Assembly: GCF_002865605.1 (NCBI RefSeq)
Contig: NZ_CP025583.1
Location: 2,878,501-2,942,500 of the forward strand
Direction of reading: 5' to 3'
DNA length: 64,000 nucleotides
Source: Paracoccus jeotgali
GTDB lineage: Bacteria > Pseudomonadota > Alphaproteobacteria > Rhodobacterales > Rhodobacteraceae
The position numbers and the translations under genes were made by a program. Shown here in pieces: positions 9,695 to 17,703 of the stretch. The notes under the pieces were generated by a model. It ran no database searches and was not told the DNA's origin. It saw only the letters and a list, made by a program, of their open reading frames with translations. Every line of letters begins with the position of its first letter. Within the stretch, counting starts at the first letter, position 1.

Positions 9695-9723
9695 TTGACG
9701 AAAACAGGCTTGCTTACTATGGA
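9695..9723 (+). promoter_or_regulatory. Possible sigma-70 promoter of exbB-exbD-tonB
   Basis: TTGACG (9695-9700) and TATGGA (9718-9723) are separated by 17 bp, about 90 bp ahead of the chosen exbB start. The -35 matches consensus in 5 of 6 bases and the -10 in 3 of 6. The gap 9674-9811 holds no other clear element. Confidence 0.45.
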
Positions 9724-9811
9724 CGCGACAGGGCCAGCCACCTGCAAGCCGTCCATGACCCTTGCCGCAGCGGGCCGCGCGCCCGCCGAAGTGCCAGATC
9801 GGATTTGCCCC

Positions 9812-10564
9812 ATGCGCCTTGCCCCGCCGCCTTTCGCTCTGACCGCTCCCTTGTCGCTTGCGGCGCTGGCCGCCCCGGCGCAGGCGCAGGGCGTGCTTAC
9901 CGCGACCCTGCCGCGCGATCTGTCGCCGGTGGGCATGTTCCTGCAGGCCGATATCGTGGTGCAGGGGGTGATGCTGCTGCTGCTGGCGGCCTCGGTCGTG
10001 ACCTGGACGGTGCTGATCGTGAAGGCGTTCGAACTGGCCGGGGCCAATGCCCGCGCCGCCGCCGGGCTGCGGCTGGTGCGCGCGGCAGGCAGTCTGGATC
10101 AGGCGGTGGCGCAGGTGCAGGGGTGGACCGACAGCACCAGCCACATGCTGCGCCTCGCCGCCTACGAGCGCGCGCGGGCCGGGGGGCCGGGGCTGCCGGG
10201 GCGGATTCAGTCGCAGCTTCAGGGGGCGGTCGGACGCGCCGGGCGGCGGGCGGCGATGGGGACGGGGATACTGGCGACCATCGGCTCGACCGCGCCCTTT
10301 GTGGGGCTGTTCGGGACGGTCTGGGGGATCATGAACAGCTTTATCGGCATCTCCGAGGCGCAGACGACCAATCTGGCCGTTGTCGCGCCGGGCATAGCCG
10401 AGGCCCTGCTGGCGACCGCGCTGGGTCTGATCGCGGCAATTCCGGCGGTGGTGATCTATAACTTCTTTGCCCGGCTGATCACCGGCTATCGCGCGCGGCT
10501 GGGCGATGTGGCGGCGGCGATCCAGCGCCTCGCCAGCCGCGACGCGGATCTGGGGCAGGCCTGA
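9812..10564 (+). CDS. exbB: TonB-system proton channel ExbB (MotA/TolQ/ExbB family)
   Basis: ExbB forms the inner-membrane proton channel that energises TonB-dependent outer-membrane receptors. From 9812 the protein is 250 residues. It starts with a signal-like stretch MRLAPPPFALTAPLSL, then a first membrane segment (VVQGVMLLLLAASVVTWTVL). The conserved pair of C-terminal membrane segments is GTGILATIGSTAPFVGLFGT and the following IAEALLATALGLIAAIPAVV. The exact start is uncertain: TTG 9695 and ATG 9719 or 9755 are also in frame, but a promoter overlaps the first two. exbD follows after 1 bp. Confidence 0.9.
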   Translation: MRLAPPPFALTAPLSLAALAAPAQAQGVLTATLPRDLSPVGMFLQADIVVQGVMLLLLAASVVTWTVLIVKAFELAGANARAAAGLRLVRAAGSLDQAVAQVQGWTDSTSHMLRLAAYERARAGGPGLPGRIQSQLQGAVGRAGRRAAMGTGILATIGSTAPFVGLFGTVWGIMNSFIGISEAQTTNLAVVAPGIAEALLATALGLIAAIPAVVIYNFFARLITGYRARLGDVAAAIQRLASRDADLGQA

Positions 10565-10565
10565 C

Positions 10566-10985
10566 ATGATGGGCGGGCCAGAGGATGACGAACTGACCGA
10601 GCAGCACGAGATCAACGTCACGCCCTTTATCGACGTGATGCTGGTGCTGCTGATCATCTTCATGGTCGCGGCGCCGCTGGCCACGGTCGATCTCAATGTC
10701 GATCTGCCCGCCGCCCGCGGCGCGGCCTCGCCCCGGCCCGAGCAGCCGCTCTATGTCACCATTGCCGCGGACGGGGGGATCAGCATCGGCGATCAGGCGG
10801 TGGCGGAGGCGGCGCTGATCGCGGCGCTCGAGGCCGCGACCGGCGGCGACCGTCAGGCGCGGCTGTTCCTGCGCGGCGACCGCAGCATCAGCTATGGGCA
10901 GGTGATGGGGGTCATGTCGCGGATGCGCGATGCGGGCTGGACGCGGATCGCGCTGGTCGGGCTGGATCAGGGCGCGGCGCCGTGA
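10566..10985 (+). CDS. exbD: TonB-system biopolymer transport protein ExbD
   Basis: A 139-residue ExbD/TolR protein. The cytoplasmic start ELTEQHEINVTPFIDVMLVL carries the conserved membrane aspartate used in proton transfer, within a single membrane segment (LVLLIIFMVAAPLA). The periplasmic domain ends with YGQVMGVMSRMRDAGWTRIALV, the usual ExbD C-terminus. It starts 1 bp after exbB and overlaps tonB (GTGA), so the three genes form one transcript. Two adjacent ATGs (10566, 10569) are possible starts. Confidence 0.95.
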   Translation: MMGGPEDDELTEQHEINVTPFIDVMLVLLIIFMVAAPLATVDLNVDLPAARGAASPRPEQPLYVTIAADGGISIGDQAVAEAALIAALEAATGGDRQARLFLRGDRSISYGQVMGVMSRMRDAGWTRIALVGLDQGAAP

Positions 10986-11842
10986 CGGCGGGGTTTATGC
11001 TCGACACTCTGAAATGGACCTGCGCGGCGGGGCTGATCGCGCTGGCCCATCTGGCCGCGATCCGGCTGAGCGAGGCCGGCGAAGGCGGCACCGAGGCACT
11101 GATTGAGCCGGTCTTTGTCGAGCTGGTCATGCCGGAGGCAGAGCCGCAGCCGGTGCCAGTGGCGGCGTCGAGCGCGGAGAGCGGCACGCCTAGGGACGAT
11201 CCCGCCGCAGCCGAGGCCGCGCCGGATCAGGCCATGCCCGAGCTCGCTATTCCCTTCACCCCGCTACCCTCGATCAATGCGGCACAGCTTCTGCCTGAGC
11301 CTGATGCTCCGACGCCCGAAGTTCCGGACTTCGTCCTGCCACCGATGCAGACGCTTCCGCCCTCTACAGATTTTGCGGAATTGATCGACCTGCAGCCGCG
11401 CCTGATCCGCTCTCAGCGCCCCGCCGCGCGGCCCCGACAGCCGGAGCCGGCACTACAGCGACAGGCTGCGCCGAAACCGGCGGCCACCCCCGACGCAGCC
11501 ACGCGCCAACCTAGTTCGCCGGCCGCGCAGGGGGTGCCGTCACAGCCTGCCCGTGCCGCGCCCTCGGCCGGGGCGCGTCAGAATTGGCAACGACAGGCGG
11601 GCGCCATGATCGCGCGTCACATGCAGCGGACGCGGCTGGGGGCGGGGCGGGGCAGCGTCACCGTGCAGCTTGCGATCACCGTGGGGGCGGGCGGCACGAT
11701 CCAGGCGCAGCTGGCCAACTCGACCGGCGACGCGCGCCATGACAGCGCGATCTCTCGGCAGGCGGCGCGCCTGCCGCGCGTCCCGCCGCCGCCCGGCGGC
11801 CAGCCGGTCCGCATGGTCCTGCCGATTCGCATCGACCTGTAG
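10982..11842 (+). CDS. tonB: TonB family energy-transducing protein
   Basis: A 286-residue TonB. It has an N-terminal membrane anchor (LKWTCAAGLIALAHLAAIRL) and a long Pro/Glu/Ala-rich spacer (about residues 40-200) that spans the periplasm. The C-terminal TonB domain begins near NWQRQAGAMIARHMQRTR and continues through GSVTVQLAITVGAGGTIQ to the end. It starts with GTG overlapping the exbD stop. No outer-membrane receptor gene is in the window, so the substrate (iron, haem or another) is unknown. It ends 3 bp from the convergent kpsM-like gene. Confidence 0.92.
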   Translation: MTAGFMLDTLKWTCAAGLIALAHLAAIRLSEAGEGGTEALIEPVFVELVMPEAEPQPVPVAASSAESGTPRDDPAAAEAAPDQAMPELAIPFTPLPSINAAQLLPEPDAPTPEVPDFVLPPMQTLPPSTDFAELIDLQPRLIRSQRPAARPRQPEPALQRQAAPKPAATPDAATRQPSSPAAQGVPSQPARAAPSAGARQNWQRQAGAMIARHMQRTRLGAGRGSVTVQLAITVGAGGTIQAQLANSTGDARHDSAISRQAARLPRVPPPPGGQPVRMVLPIRIDL

Positions 11843-11845
11843 CGG

Positions 11846-12643
11846 CTACATCTGATCCAGCAGGTCGCGGTGATAGCGCAGCAGCAGCGCCAGCGAGACC
11901 GCGATCAGCGTCAGGCTGACCCCGAAGACATAGCTCAGGCTGACATAATCGGCGTGATAGGATGGATAGAACCCCGCCCGCATCTGCCCCACCACATGCA
12001 CGAGCGGGTTGTACCACAGATAGTCGCGGTAAGGCTGCGGGATCGAATCGAACAGGAAGATCACGCAGCTGATGATGAAGAGCGGCCGGTTGATGATCGC
12101 CCACGCCTTCTGCCAGATCGGCATGTAGTTGAACAGAAAGCAGTTCATCATCCCGACCCCCAGGCCAAAGGTCGCCGCCATGCTGATGCTCAGCGCGATC
12201 TTGGGCAGGTCCGGATCGGTGCGGGTGTCAAAGACGGTCACGATGCCGAAAAAGACGATATAGACCACCAGCAACTGCGCGATCATGTTGGTGACGAAAC
12301 GTGCGATGATCGCGTCGAAGAACGTGACCGAGGGGTAGACCAGCAGCTGCCGCGAATACCCGAGGGCTTGGGCGATCTTGCTCGCGATATCGTTATACAG
12401 CATGAAGGGTACGACGCCGGTCGCGTAGAAGATGGCGAAGTTGGTGCCCATCGGCGGGCTGCGGAAGGCCAGCGAAAAGATCAGCGTCAACATGATGATA
12501 CCGCCGACCGGCTCGAGCACGGCCCACAGATATCCGCCCGGCGTCTTGCCATAGCTGGACGACATCTCGCGCATGACGAGGGCGCCGATGGCGCGGAGGG
12601 TCGAGAATTTGCGGGTCGAACCGACGGTGCGCAAGCTTGTCAT
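11846..12643 (-). CDS. kpsM: Capsular polysaccharide ABC transporter permease (KpsM-like)
   Basis: A 265-residue ABC-2 type membrane protein predicted to form the inner-membrane channel for polysaccharide export. It has six hydrophobic segments. The N-terminal region RAIGALVMREMSSSYGKTPG with YLWAVLEPVGGIIML is typical of KpsM/RkpT proteins. It is transcribed leftward, divergent from the kpsE-like gene, whereas its ATPase partner KpsT lies beyond kpsE on the other strand. In most capsule loci kpsM and kpsT are adjacent, so this arrangement is unusual. Confidence 0.9.
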   Translation of the reverse strand: MTSLRTVGSTRKFSTLRAIGALVMREMSSSYGKTPGGYLWAVLEPVGGIIMLTLIFSLAFRSPPMGTNFAIFYATGVVPFMLYNDIASKIAQALGYSRQLLVYPSVTFFDAIIARFVTNMIAQLLVVYIVFFGIVTVFDTRTDPDLPKIALSISMAATFGLGVGMMNCFLFNYMPIWQKAWAIINRPLFIISCVIFLFDSIPQPYRDYLWYNPLVHVVGQMRAGFYPSYHADYVSLSYVFGVSLTLIAVSLALLLRYHRDLLDQM

Positions 12644-12792
12644 GTCAGGATCCGGTGTGGCATCGACGGGGCAGCGCCGGACCCTGATCGCCGGGCCGGA
12701 CGCCGCAAGGAACTATGGACATCGTTCCGCTGCTATGTAGGAAGGGGACGGAAATTACAACGCCTGCCCGCCAGACAGAAGGCTTGTCGCGC

Positions 12793-14415
12793 ATGTCGAA
12801 CCAGACACCAGGACCGCAACCCGTGCCCGCCAACGCGGCGCAGGGCGAGGGCGCCAATCCCGCCCCGGCCAAGGCCGCGCCGGCGGCTGCGGCTGCAAAG
12901 CCTGCGGTGGCGGCGGTGCCCTCGGCGGGCGGTCCCGCAGCGGCGCCGCAATCGGGTGCGGCGAAGCCTGCGCCGCAGCCGGCGAGTGCGGCACCTGCGG
13001 CCAATCCTTCGGCCAATCCCGTGCCGCAACCCAAACCTCAAGCGGCCGAGGCGGCCCCCACCGCGAAATCTGCCGCGCAACCTGCGCCTGCGCCCAAACC
13101 CGCAGCCGCCAGCCCCGCCGCAGCCCCAGCAGCCCCAGCAGCGCCCAAACCCGCCGCAGCACCCGCTGCCGCCAATCCCGCGCCCCAGCCTGCCGGTGCC
13201 GCCGCACGACCCGCCGCCGCCCCGCTCCCCGGTGCGCGGCCTGCTGCCGCACGGCCAGCCGGTCCCGGCGTTGGCGCCGCTGCCCCCGTCATCCCGGTCT
13301 TGCCGCCCGCCCGTCCCGCCAAGGTCGAGCGCCGTCACCGTATCGTGGCGCTGTCCTTCGTGCTGGCGGTGCTGTTGCCGCTGCTGGCCTGCGGGGTCTA
13401 TCTGTGGGGCTATGCCAAGGATCAATACGCCTCGTATCTGGGCTTTTCGGTCCGCAGCGAAAGCGGCACGGCGGGCGCCATCGACCTGCTGGGCGGCATC
13501 ACCGGGCTGGGCGAAAGCTCGACCTCGGACCCGGACATCCTCTACAAGTTCCTGACCAGCAGCGAGCTGGTGCAGCGCGTCGATGAAAAGCTTGACCTCG
13601 TCAACATCTGGTCGCAGCCCGAGAACGATCCGATCTTTGCCTATCACGGCGATCACCGGGTCGAGCAGCTGACCAATCACTGGCGCCGCATGGTCAAGGT
13701 CCATACCGATTCGGGGATGCTGGATGTCCGCGTCCTCGCCTTCGATCCGGAAGACGCCTATGCGGTGACGCAGCAGATCTTTGACGAAAGCTCGGCGATG
13801 ATCAACGAGCTGAACGCCGTCGCCCGCGAGGACAGCATCCGCAATGCGCGGGTCGAGCTGGACAAGGCGGTCGAGCGTCTCAAGCTCGCCCGCCAGACCA
13901 TGACCGAGTTCCGCGACCGCTATCAGCTGGTCGATCCGGTCGCCGATGTGCAGCAGCAGGTGGGTATTCTGAACTCGCTGCAGCAGCAGCTGGCCGAGGC
14001 GCTGATCCAGCGCGGCATCCTGCAATCCAACGCCCGCGGCAACGATCCGCGCATCGAACAGGCCGCGCTGCGCATCAACGTCATCCGCGAGCAGATCGAC
14101 CAGGAGCGCCGCAAATTCGGCGGCCAGTCCTCGGATGGCGAGCAGCTTTCCTCCGTCGTGGGCGAATATGAACGGCTGGTCGTAGACCGCGAATTCGCCG
14201 AGCGGACCTATACCGCCGCGCTGGCCGCCTATGATCTGGCGCAGGCGCAGGCGCAGCAGAAAAGTCGCTATCTGGCCGCCTATGTGCGCCCGACGCTGGC
14301 GCAGATGCCGGAATATCCGCAGCGGCTCAAGCTGTTCCTGATCACGGGCAGCTTTTTGCTGCTGATCTGGACCATCGGCGTGCTGGTCTATTACAGCGTC
14401 CGGAACCGTCGCTAG
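12793..14415 (+). CDS. kpsE: Capsule polysaccharide export inner-membrane protein (KpsE/RkpR-like)
   Basis: A 540-residue protein of the polysaccharide co-polymerase/export family that links the ABC exporter to the outer-membrane channel. Residues 1-180 are almost entirely Ala, Pro, Lys and Gln. A membrane segment follows at about 182-205 (IVALSFVLAVLLPLLACGVY). The periplasmic part has a long coiled coil, and a second membrane segment (LFLITGSFLLLIWTIGVLVY) is at the C-terminus. ATG 12793 (MSNQTPGPQ) is preferred to ATG 12715, whose extra 26 residues look unlike coding sequence. kpsT follows after 9 bp. Confidence 0.88.
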   Translation: MSNQTPGPQPVPANAAQGEGANPAPAKAAPAAAAAKPAVAAVPSAGGPAAAPQSGAAKPAPQPASAAPAANPSANPVPQPKPQAAEAAPTAKSAAQPAPAPKPAAASPAAAPAAPAAPKPAAAPAAANPAPQPAGAAARPAAAPLPGARPAAARPAGPGVGAAAPVIPVLPPARPAKVERRHRIVALSFVLAVLLPLLACGVYLWGYAKDQYASYLGFSVRSESGTAGAIDLLGGITGLGESSTSDPDILYKFLTSSELVQRVDEKLDLVNIWSQPENDPIFAYHGDHRVEQLTNHWRRMVKVHTDSGMLDVRVLAFDPEDAYAVTQQIFDESSAMINELNAVAREDSIRNARVELDKAVERLKLARQTMTEFRDRYQLVDPVADVQQQVGILNSLQQQLAEALIQRGILQSNARGNDPRIEQAALRINVIREQIDQERRKFGGQSSDGEQLSSVVGEYERLVVDREFAERTYTAALAAYDLAQAQAQQKSRYLAAYVRPTLAQMPEYPQRLKLFLITGSFLLLIWTIGVLVYYSVRNRR

Positions 14416-14424
14416 GTCACCGCC

Positions 14425-15084
14425 ATGATCCGGCTGCAGAACCTGACCAAGACCTACTACCTGAACGGGCGGCAAAAGACCGTCGCCGACAACATCACGC
14501 AGGTCTTTCCGACCGGGGCCTCGGTCGCGCTGATGGGGCGCAACGGGGCCGGCAAGTCGAGCCTGCTGCGGATGATCTCGGGCGGGCTGCTGCCGACCTC
14601 GGGCAAGATTTATTCGACCGGGACGATTTCCTGGCCGGTGGGGTTTGCCGGATCGTTTCACGGCGAGCTGACGGGGTCGCAGAATGTCCGCTTTGTCGCC
14701 CGCATCTATGGCATCGACAGTCAGGAGATGCTGGATTTCGTCGAGGATTTCGCCGATCTGGGCCAGCATTTCCATCTGCCCTTCCGCACCTATTCCTCGG
14801 GGATGCGCTCGCGGCTGGCCTTCGGGGTGTCGATGGCGGTGCCCTTCGACACCTATCTGATCGACGAGGTGACCTCGGTCGGGGATGCGAATTTCCGCGC
14901 GAAAAGCAACGAGGTGCTGCATGCGCGGCTGGCCAATGCGGGGGCGGTCGTCGTCTCGCACGGGCTGGGGATGCTGAAAGAGATCTGCGATTGCGGCGCA
15001 GTGCTGGAAAACGGCAAGCTGACTTTCTACAACGACCTGCAGGACGCCATCGACCACCACACCGCAAACATGACCCGGCGCTGA
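14425..15084 (+). CDS. kpsT: Capsular polysaccharide ABC transporter ATPase (KpsT-like)
   Basis: A 219-residue ABC ATPase that powers polysaccharide export with KpsM. Walker A is GRNGAGKSS (about residues 38-46), the signature is YSSGMRSRLAFG, and Walker B reads TYLIDEVTSVGD, where the usual glutamate follows the aspartate. Small size and lack of a C-terminal carbohydrate-binding domain fit the KpsT class rather than the Wzt class. It is nearly contiguous with kpsE. Its permease partner is the kpsM-like gene at 11846-12643. Confidence 0.93.
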   Translation: MIRLQNLTKTYYLNGRQKTVADNITQVFPTGASVALMGRNGAGKSSLLRMISGGLLPTSGKIYSTGTISWPVGFAGSFHGELTGSQNVRFVARIYGIDSQEMLDFVEDFADLGQHFHLPFRTYSSGMRSRLAFGVSMAVPFDTYLIDEVTSVGDANFRAKSNEVLHARLANAGAVVVSHGLGMLKEICDCGAVLENGKLTFYNDLQDAIDHHTANMTRR

Positions 15085-15203
15085 CGCGCTGGCCTGTGAA
15101 CGCCCGCGACCGACGCCGGGCGGAACAATCCCGGTGCTGCATGGTTGCCCTTCATTGCACGGGTCGCGTGATCGCGGCCGGGATGACAGGAAGGGATTTC
15201 GAC

Positions 15204-15707
15204 ATGAAGATGATCTGGACACTCGGGTTTGCTGCATTTCTGGCCCAAGGCGCCGTTGCGGCCGAGGTGACGGCGACGGTCAAGAACACCGAGGGCAGCG
15301 ATCTCGGCACGGTGAATGTCAGCGACACGCCCTCGGGGACGGCGCTGGCGCGGATCAAGCTGACCAACCTGCCGGCCGGCGTCCACGGCATCCACCTGCA
15401 CGAGACGGGCGATTGCAGCGCGCCGGACTTCAAATCGGCGGGCGGGCACATCGCCGGCGACCGGTCGCATGGCGTTATGGTCGAGGGCGGGCCGCATCCG
15501 GGCGACATGCCGAACCTGACCGTGCCAGACAGCGGCGATGCCGAGCTCGAGGTGTTCCTGCCTGGCCTGAACGTCGAGGAGCATCTGCTGGACGCGGACG
15601 GCGCGGCCTTTGTCATGCATTCCGGCGCCGATGATTACGAATCCCAGCCCGCCGGCGATTCCGGCGACCGCATCGCCTGCGGCGTCTTTGCCCAGCCGGG
15701 CGGCTGA
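15204..15707 (+). CDS. sodC: Periplasmic Cu/Zn superoxide dismutase
   Basis: SodC removes superoxide in the periplasm. The 167-residue precursor has a signal peptide (MKMIWTLGFAAFLAQGAVAA). All metal ligands are visible: the HLH pair in GIHLHETGDC, the bridging histidine in SAGGHIAGD, SHGVM, the GGPHPGDMPN stretch with the aspartate, and the histidine in FVMHSGADDY. The disulfide cysteines are in TGDC and IACGVF. ATG 15204 follows AGGAAGGG at good spacing. It stands alone, with a hairpin terminator after it. Confidence 0.95.
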   Translation: MKMIWTLGFAAFLAQGAVAAEVTATVKNTEGSDLGTVNVSDTPSGTALARIKLTNLPAGVHGIHLHETGDCSAPDFKSAGGHIAGDRSHGVMVEGGPHPGDMPNLTVPDSGDAELEVFLPGLNVEEHLLDADGAAFVMHSGADDYESQPAGDSGDRIACGVFAQPGG

Positions 15708-15728
15708 GGAAATCTGCGTTTTTGCATC

Positions 15729-15762
15729 GCCCGCCGTTGCGCCTTGGTGCGCAGCGGCGGGC
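15729..15762 (+). terminator. Terminator hairpin after sodC
   Basis: A 14-bp stem with one G-T wobble (15729-15742 with 15749-15762) and a 6-nt loop lies 21 bp after the sodC stop, followed by a T-rich GTCTCTTGT. Confidence 0.75.
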
Positions 15763-15856
15763 GTCTCTTGTGGGGGTGTGTTGGGGGGCGGCGAGGGGCA
15801 GTCGGCAGGGTTCAGCCCTACCGACCTCAACGACAGCCGAAGCAGGCGTGCCGACC

Positions 15857-16735
15857 TCAGTTCATCTGCCTGACCTTGCGCCACGCCTCACTCAGGCCCG
15901 CCAGCGTTGCGGCGGTCGCATCGCCCTTCAGCGGCCCCACCCCCTGCCGATCGAGCGCGCGGTGATAGTGCGGCGCCAGCGCATCCGCGCCCAGGATCAG
16001 CACCTTCTGCCCCAGCCACATCGCCCGTGACGCCCCCAGATCCAACCCGATCACCAGCCCCGCAAGCCAGCCCGCCACATGGCCGGGGTTCGCGTTTTCG
16101 GTCATCGCCTCGACCCGCAGGCGGAACAGCCGGCCCCATGCGGCATGAGGGCGGGACAGGGACAGGTCGAGTGCCTCGTCAAAGGCGGTTTCATCGAAGG
16201 CATTATCCTGACCGAGCAGGCTGAAACGCAGGGCGGTCTCCTGCGACAGCGCCTGCAGAATATCCGACGTCATCACCGTCTGGACGTGGCAGATCTCGCC
16301 CGCCGAGACGCGCACCCAGCGCGTGTGATGGCCCGGCAGGCAAACCACCCCATCGAAATCCGGCGCGGCGAGCAGCAGCCCGGCGAGGCGCGTTTCGTCG
16401 CCGCAGATCAGGTCCGGCGGATCGGCCTGCGTGATCCCGGCCACCATCCGCAGGCTGCGCCCGTCCGCGCCTTCGGGAACCGTCACCAGCGGCAGGGGCA
16501 GCGCCGGGCAGGGGACGCGGCGGGTCGCCGCGTCGATGCCGTCACGGGGCGGGTCGCGCATCCCGCAGGCGATCACCGGCACCTGCGGCCAGCCGGACAG
16601 CAATTGCGCCAGCGTGGCCTCGAATCCCTCGCGGCGGTCGAGGCTTCGCGTCTCGACGGGGTCATCGCCGCGCATGGCCCAGGCGCGCAGGGTCCGGGGG
16701 CCGGACTCGGCGGCGATCCAGTCGGCATCGGTCAT
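15857..16735 (-). CDS. dgoK: 2-dehydro-3-deoxygalactonokinase-like protein (DgoK family, diverged)
   Basis: A 292-residue protein whose frame matches DgoK, the kinase that phosphorylates 2-keto-3-deoxygalactonate with ATP. Family landmarks are visible but altered. The opening WIAAESGPRTLRAWAM stands where DWGTSNLRAW-like sequence is usual. CGDETRLAGL replaces RGEETQ-like sequence, and LPGHHTRWV replaces PGTHSKW. TVMTSDILQAL fits the next conserved block. The start at 16735 follows GAGAGGAACACC. No aldolase or galactonate gene is adjacent. It may be a kinase with a changed substrate or one losing activity. Confidence 0.7.
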   Translation of the reverse strand: MTDADWIAAESGPRTLRAWAMRGDDPVETRSLDRREGFEATLAQLLSGWPQVPVIACGMRDPPRDGIDAATRRVPCPALPLPLVTVPEGADGRSLRMVAGITQADPPDLICGDETRLAGLLLAAPDFDGVVCLPGHHTRWVRVSAGEICHVQTVMTSDILQALSQETALRFSLLGQDNAFDETAFDEALDLSLSRPHAAWGRLFRLRVEAMTENANPGHVAGWLAGLVIGLDLGASRAMWLGQKVLILGADALAPHYHRALDRQGVGPLKGDATAATLAGLSEAWRKVRQMN

Positions 16736-16859
16736 GGTGTTCCTCTCATGCGTAAGCCTGTGGCGCTGGCCGGGGCAACCTGCCTGCCACCCACGCCGCG
16801 CGTCAACCCCGCGGCCCCGGCCCTTGACGATCCGCGCCCTCGCGTGACACGAGGCGCTC

Positions 16860-17579
16860 ATGCACCGCGCCGTTCCGCCTGACCATGCCGACGAGTTTGC
16901 GCCCGCGCCCCGGCGCCGGTTCCGGCCGCTGCGCTGGTTGGGGCGGTGGCTGCGCTTTCTGCTGCTGCGGGTGTTGATCGCCGCCTTCGGGATGGTAGTG
17001 ATGTTTGCGCTGATCAACCCGCCGACGACGCTGACCATCCTGCAGGCATCGCGCGATTACCCCATCGTTCAGCGCGAATGGACGCGGATGCAGGACATCG
17101 CGCCGGTCATGGCGCGGTCGGTAGTGGCGGCCGAGGACGCCAATTTCTGCCGGCACTGGGGCTTTGACATGGTCGAGATCCGGCGCGTCATCGCCTCGGG
17201 TCGGTCGGGCGGGGCGTCGACCATCACGCAGCAGGTGGTCAAGAACACCTATCTTTGGCAGGGTCGCAGCTGGCTGCGCAAGGCGGCCGAGGCGGTGCTG
17301 ACGCCCGCCGTCGAGGCGGTGTGGACCAAGCGGCGCATCCTGGAGGTGTATCTGAACGTGGCCGAGTTCGGCCCCGGCGTCTTTGGCATCCACGCCGCCG
17401 CCGCGCATCACTTCAACACCACGCCCGACGCGTTGAGCGCCACGCAGGCGGCGCGGCTGGCGGCCGTGCTGCCCTCGCCCAAGAAACGCAGCCCGACCGC
17501 CGCGAGCAAACGCTCGCGCAGCATCGCGGACGGGGCGGCGACCATCGCGCGTGACGGGCGCGATGGGTGTTTTCGGTAG
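16860..17579 (+). CDS. mtgA: Monofunctional biosynthetic peptidoglycan transglycosylase
   Basis: MtgA polymerises lipid II into glycan strands at the inner membrane. The 239-residue protein has one membrane segment at about 31-52. The GT51 catalytic glutamate is E92 in VVAAEDANFCRHWGFD. The second motif is GGASTITQQVVKN, followed by KRRILEVYLNVAEFGPGVFGI. Length matches the family. It is convergent with rlmN. The 124-bp gap between them has no clear signal. Confidence 0.94.
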   Translation: MHRAVPPDHADEFAPAPRRRFRPLRWLGRWLRFLLLRVLIAAFGMVVMFALINPPTTLTILQASRDYPIVQREWTRMQDIAPVMARSVVAAEDANFCRHWGFDMVEIRRVIASGRSGGASTITQQVVKNTYLWQGRSWLRKAAEAVLTPAVEAVWTKRRILEVYLNVAEFGPGVFGIHAAAAHHFNTTPDALSATQAARLAAVLPSPKKRSPTAASKRSRSIADGAATIARDGRDGCFR

Positions 17580-17703
17580 AGCGGAAAGCGTCGGGGGATC
17601 GGGTCAGCGATCGGGCTGAGCCCATTCGTGGACTGACACGGATGGGGCTGTTCGATGACAGCGCGCTATCAAGCCACGATCAGCCGCGCCCCCGCCAACC
17701 CGA

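Noticed and set aside
13038..13322. Ala/Gly-rich minus-strand frame inside kpsE
   Set aside because: It is the complement of the Ala/Pro-rich extension of the KpsE-like protein and has no independent start signal.
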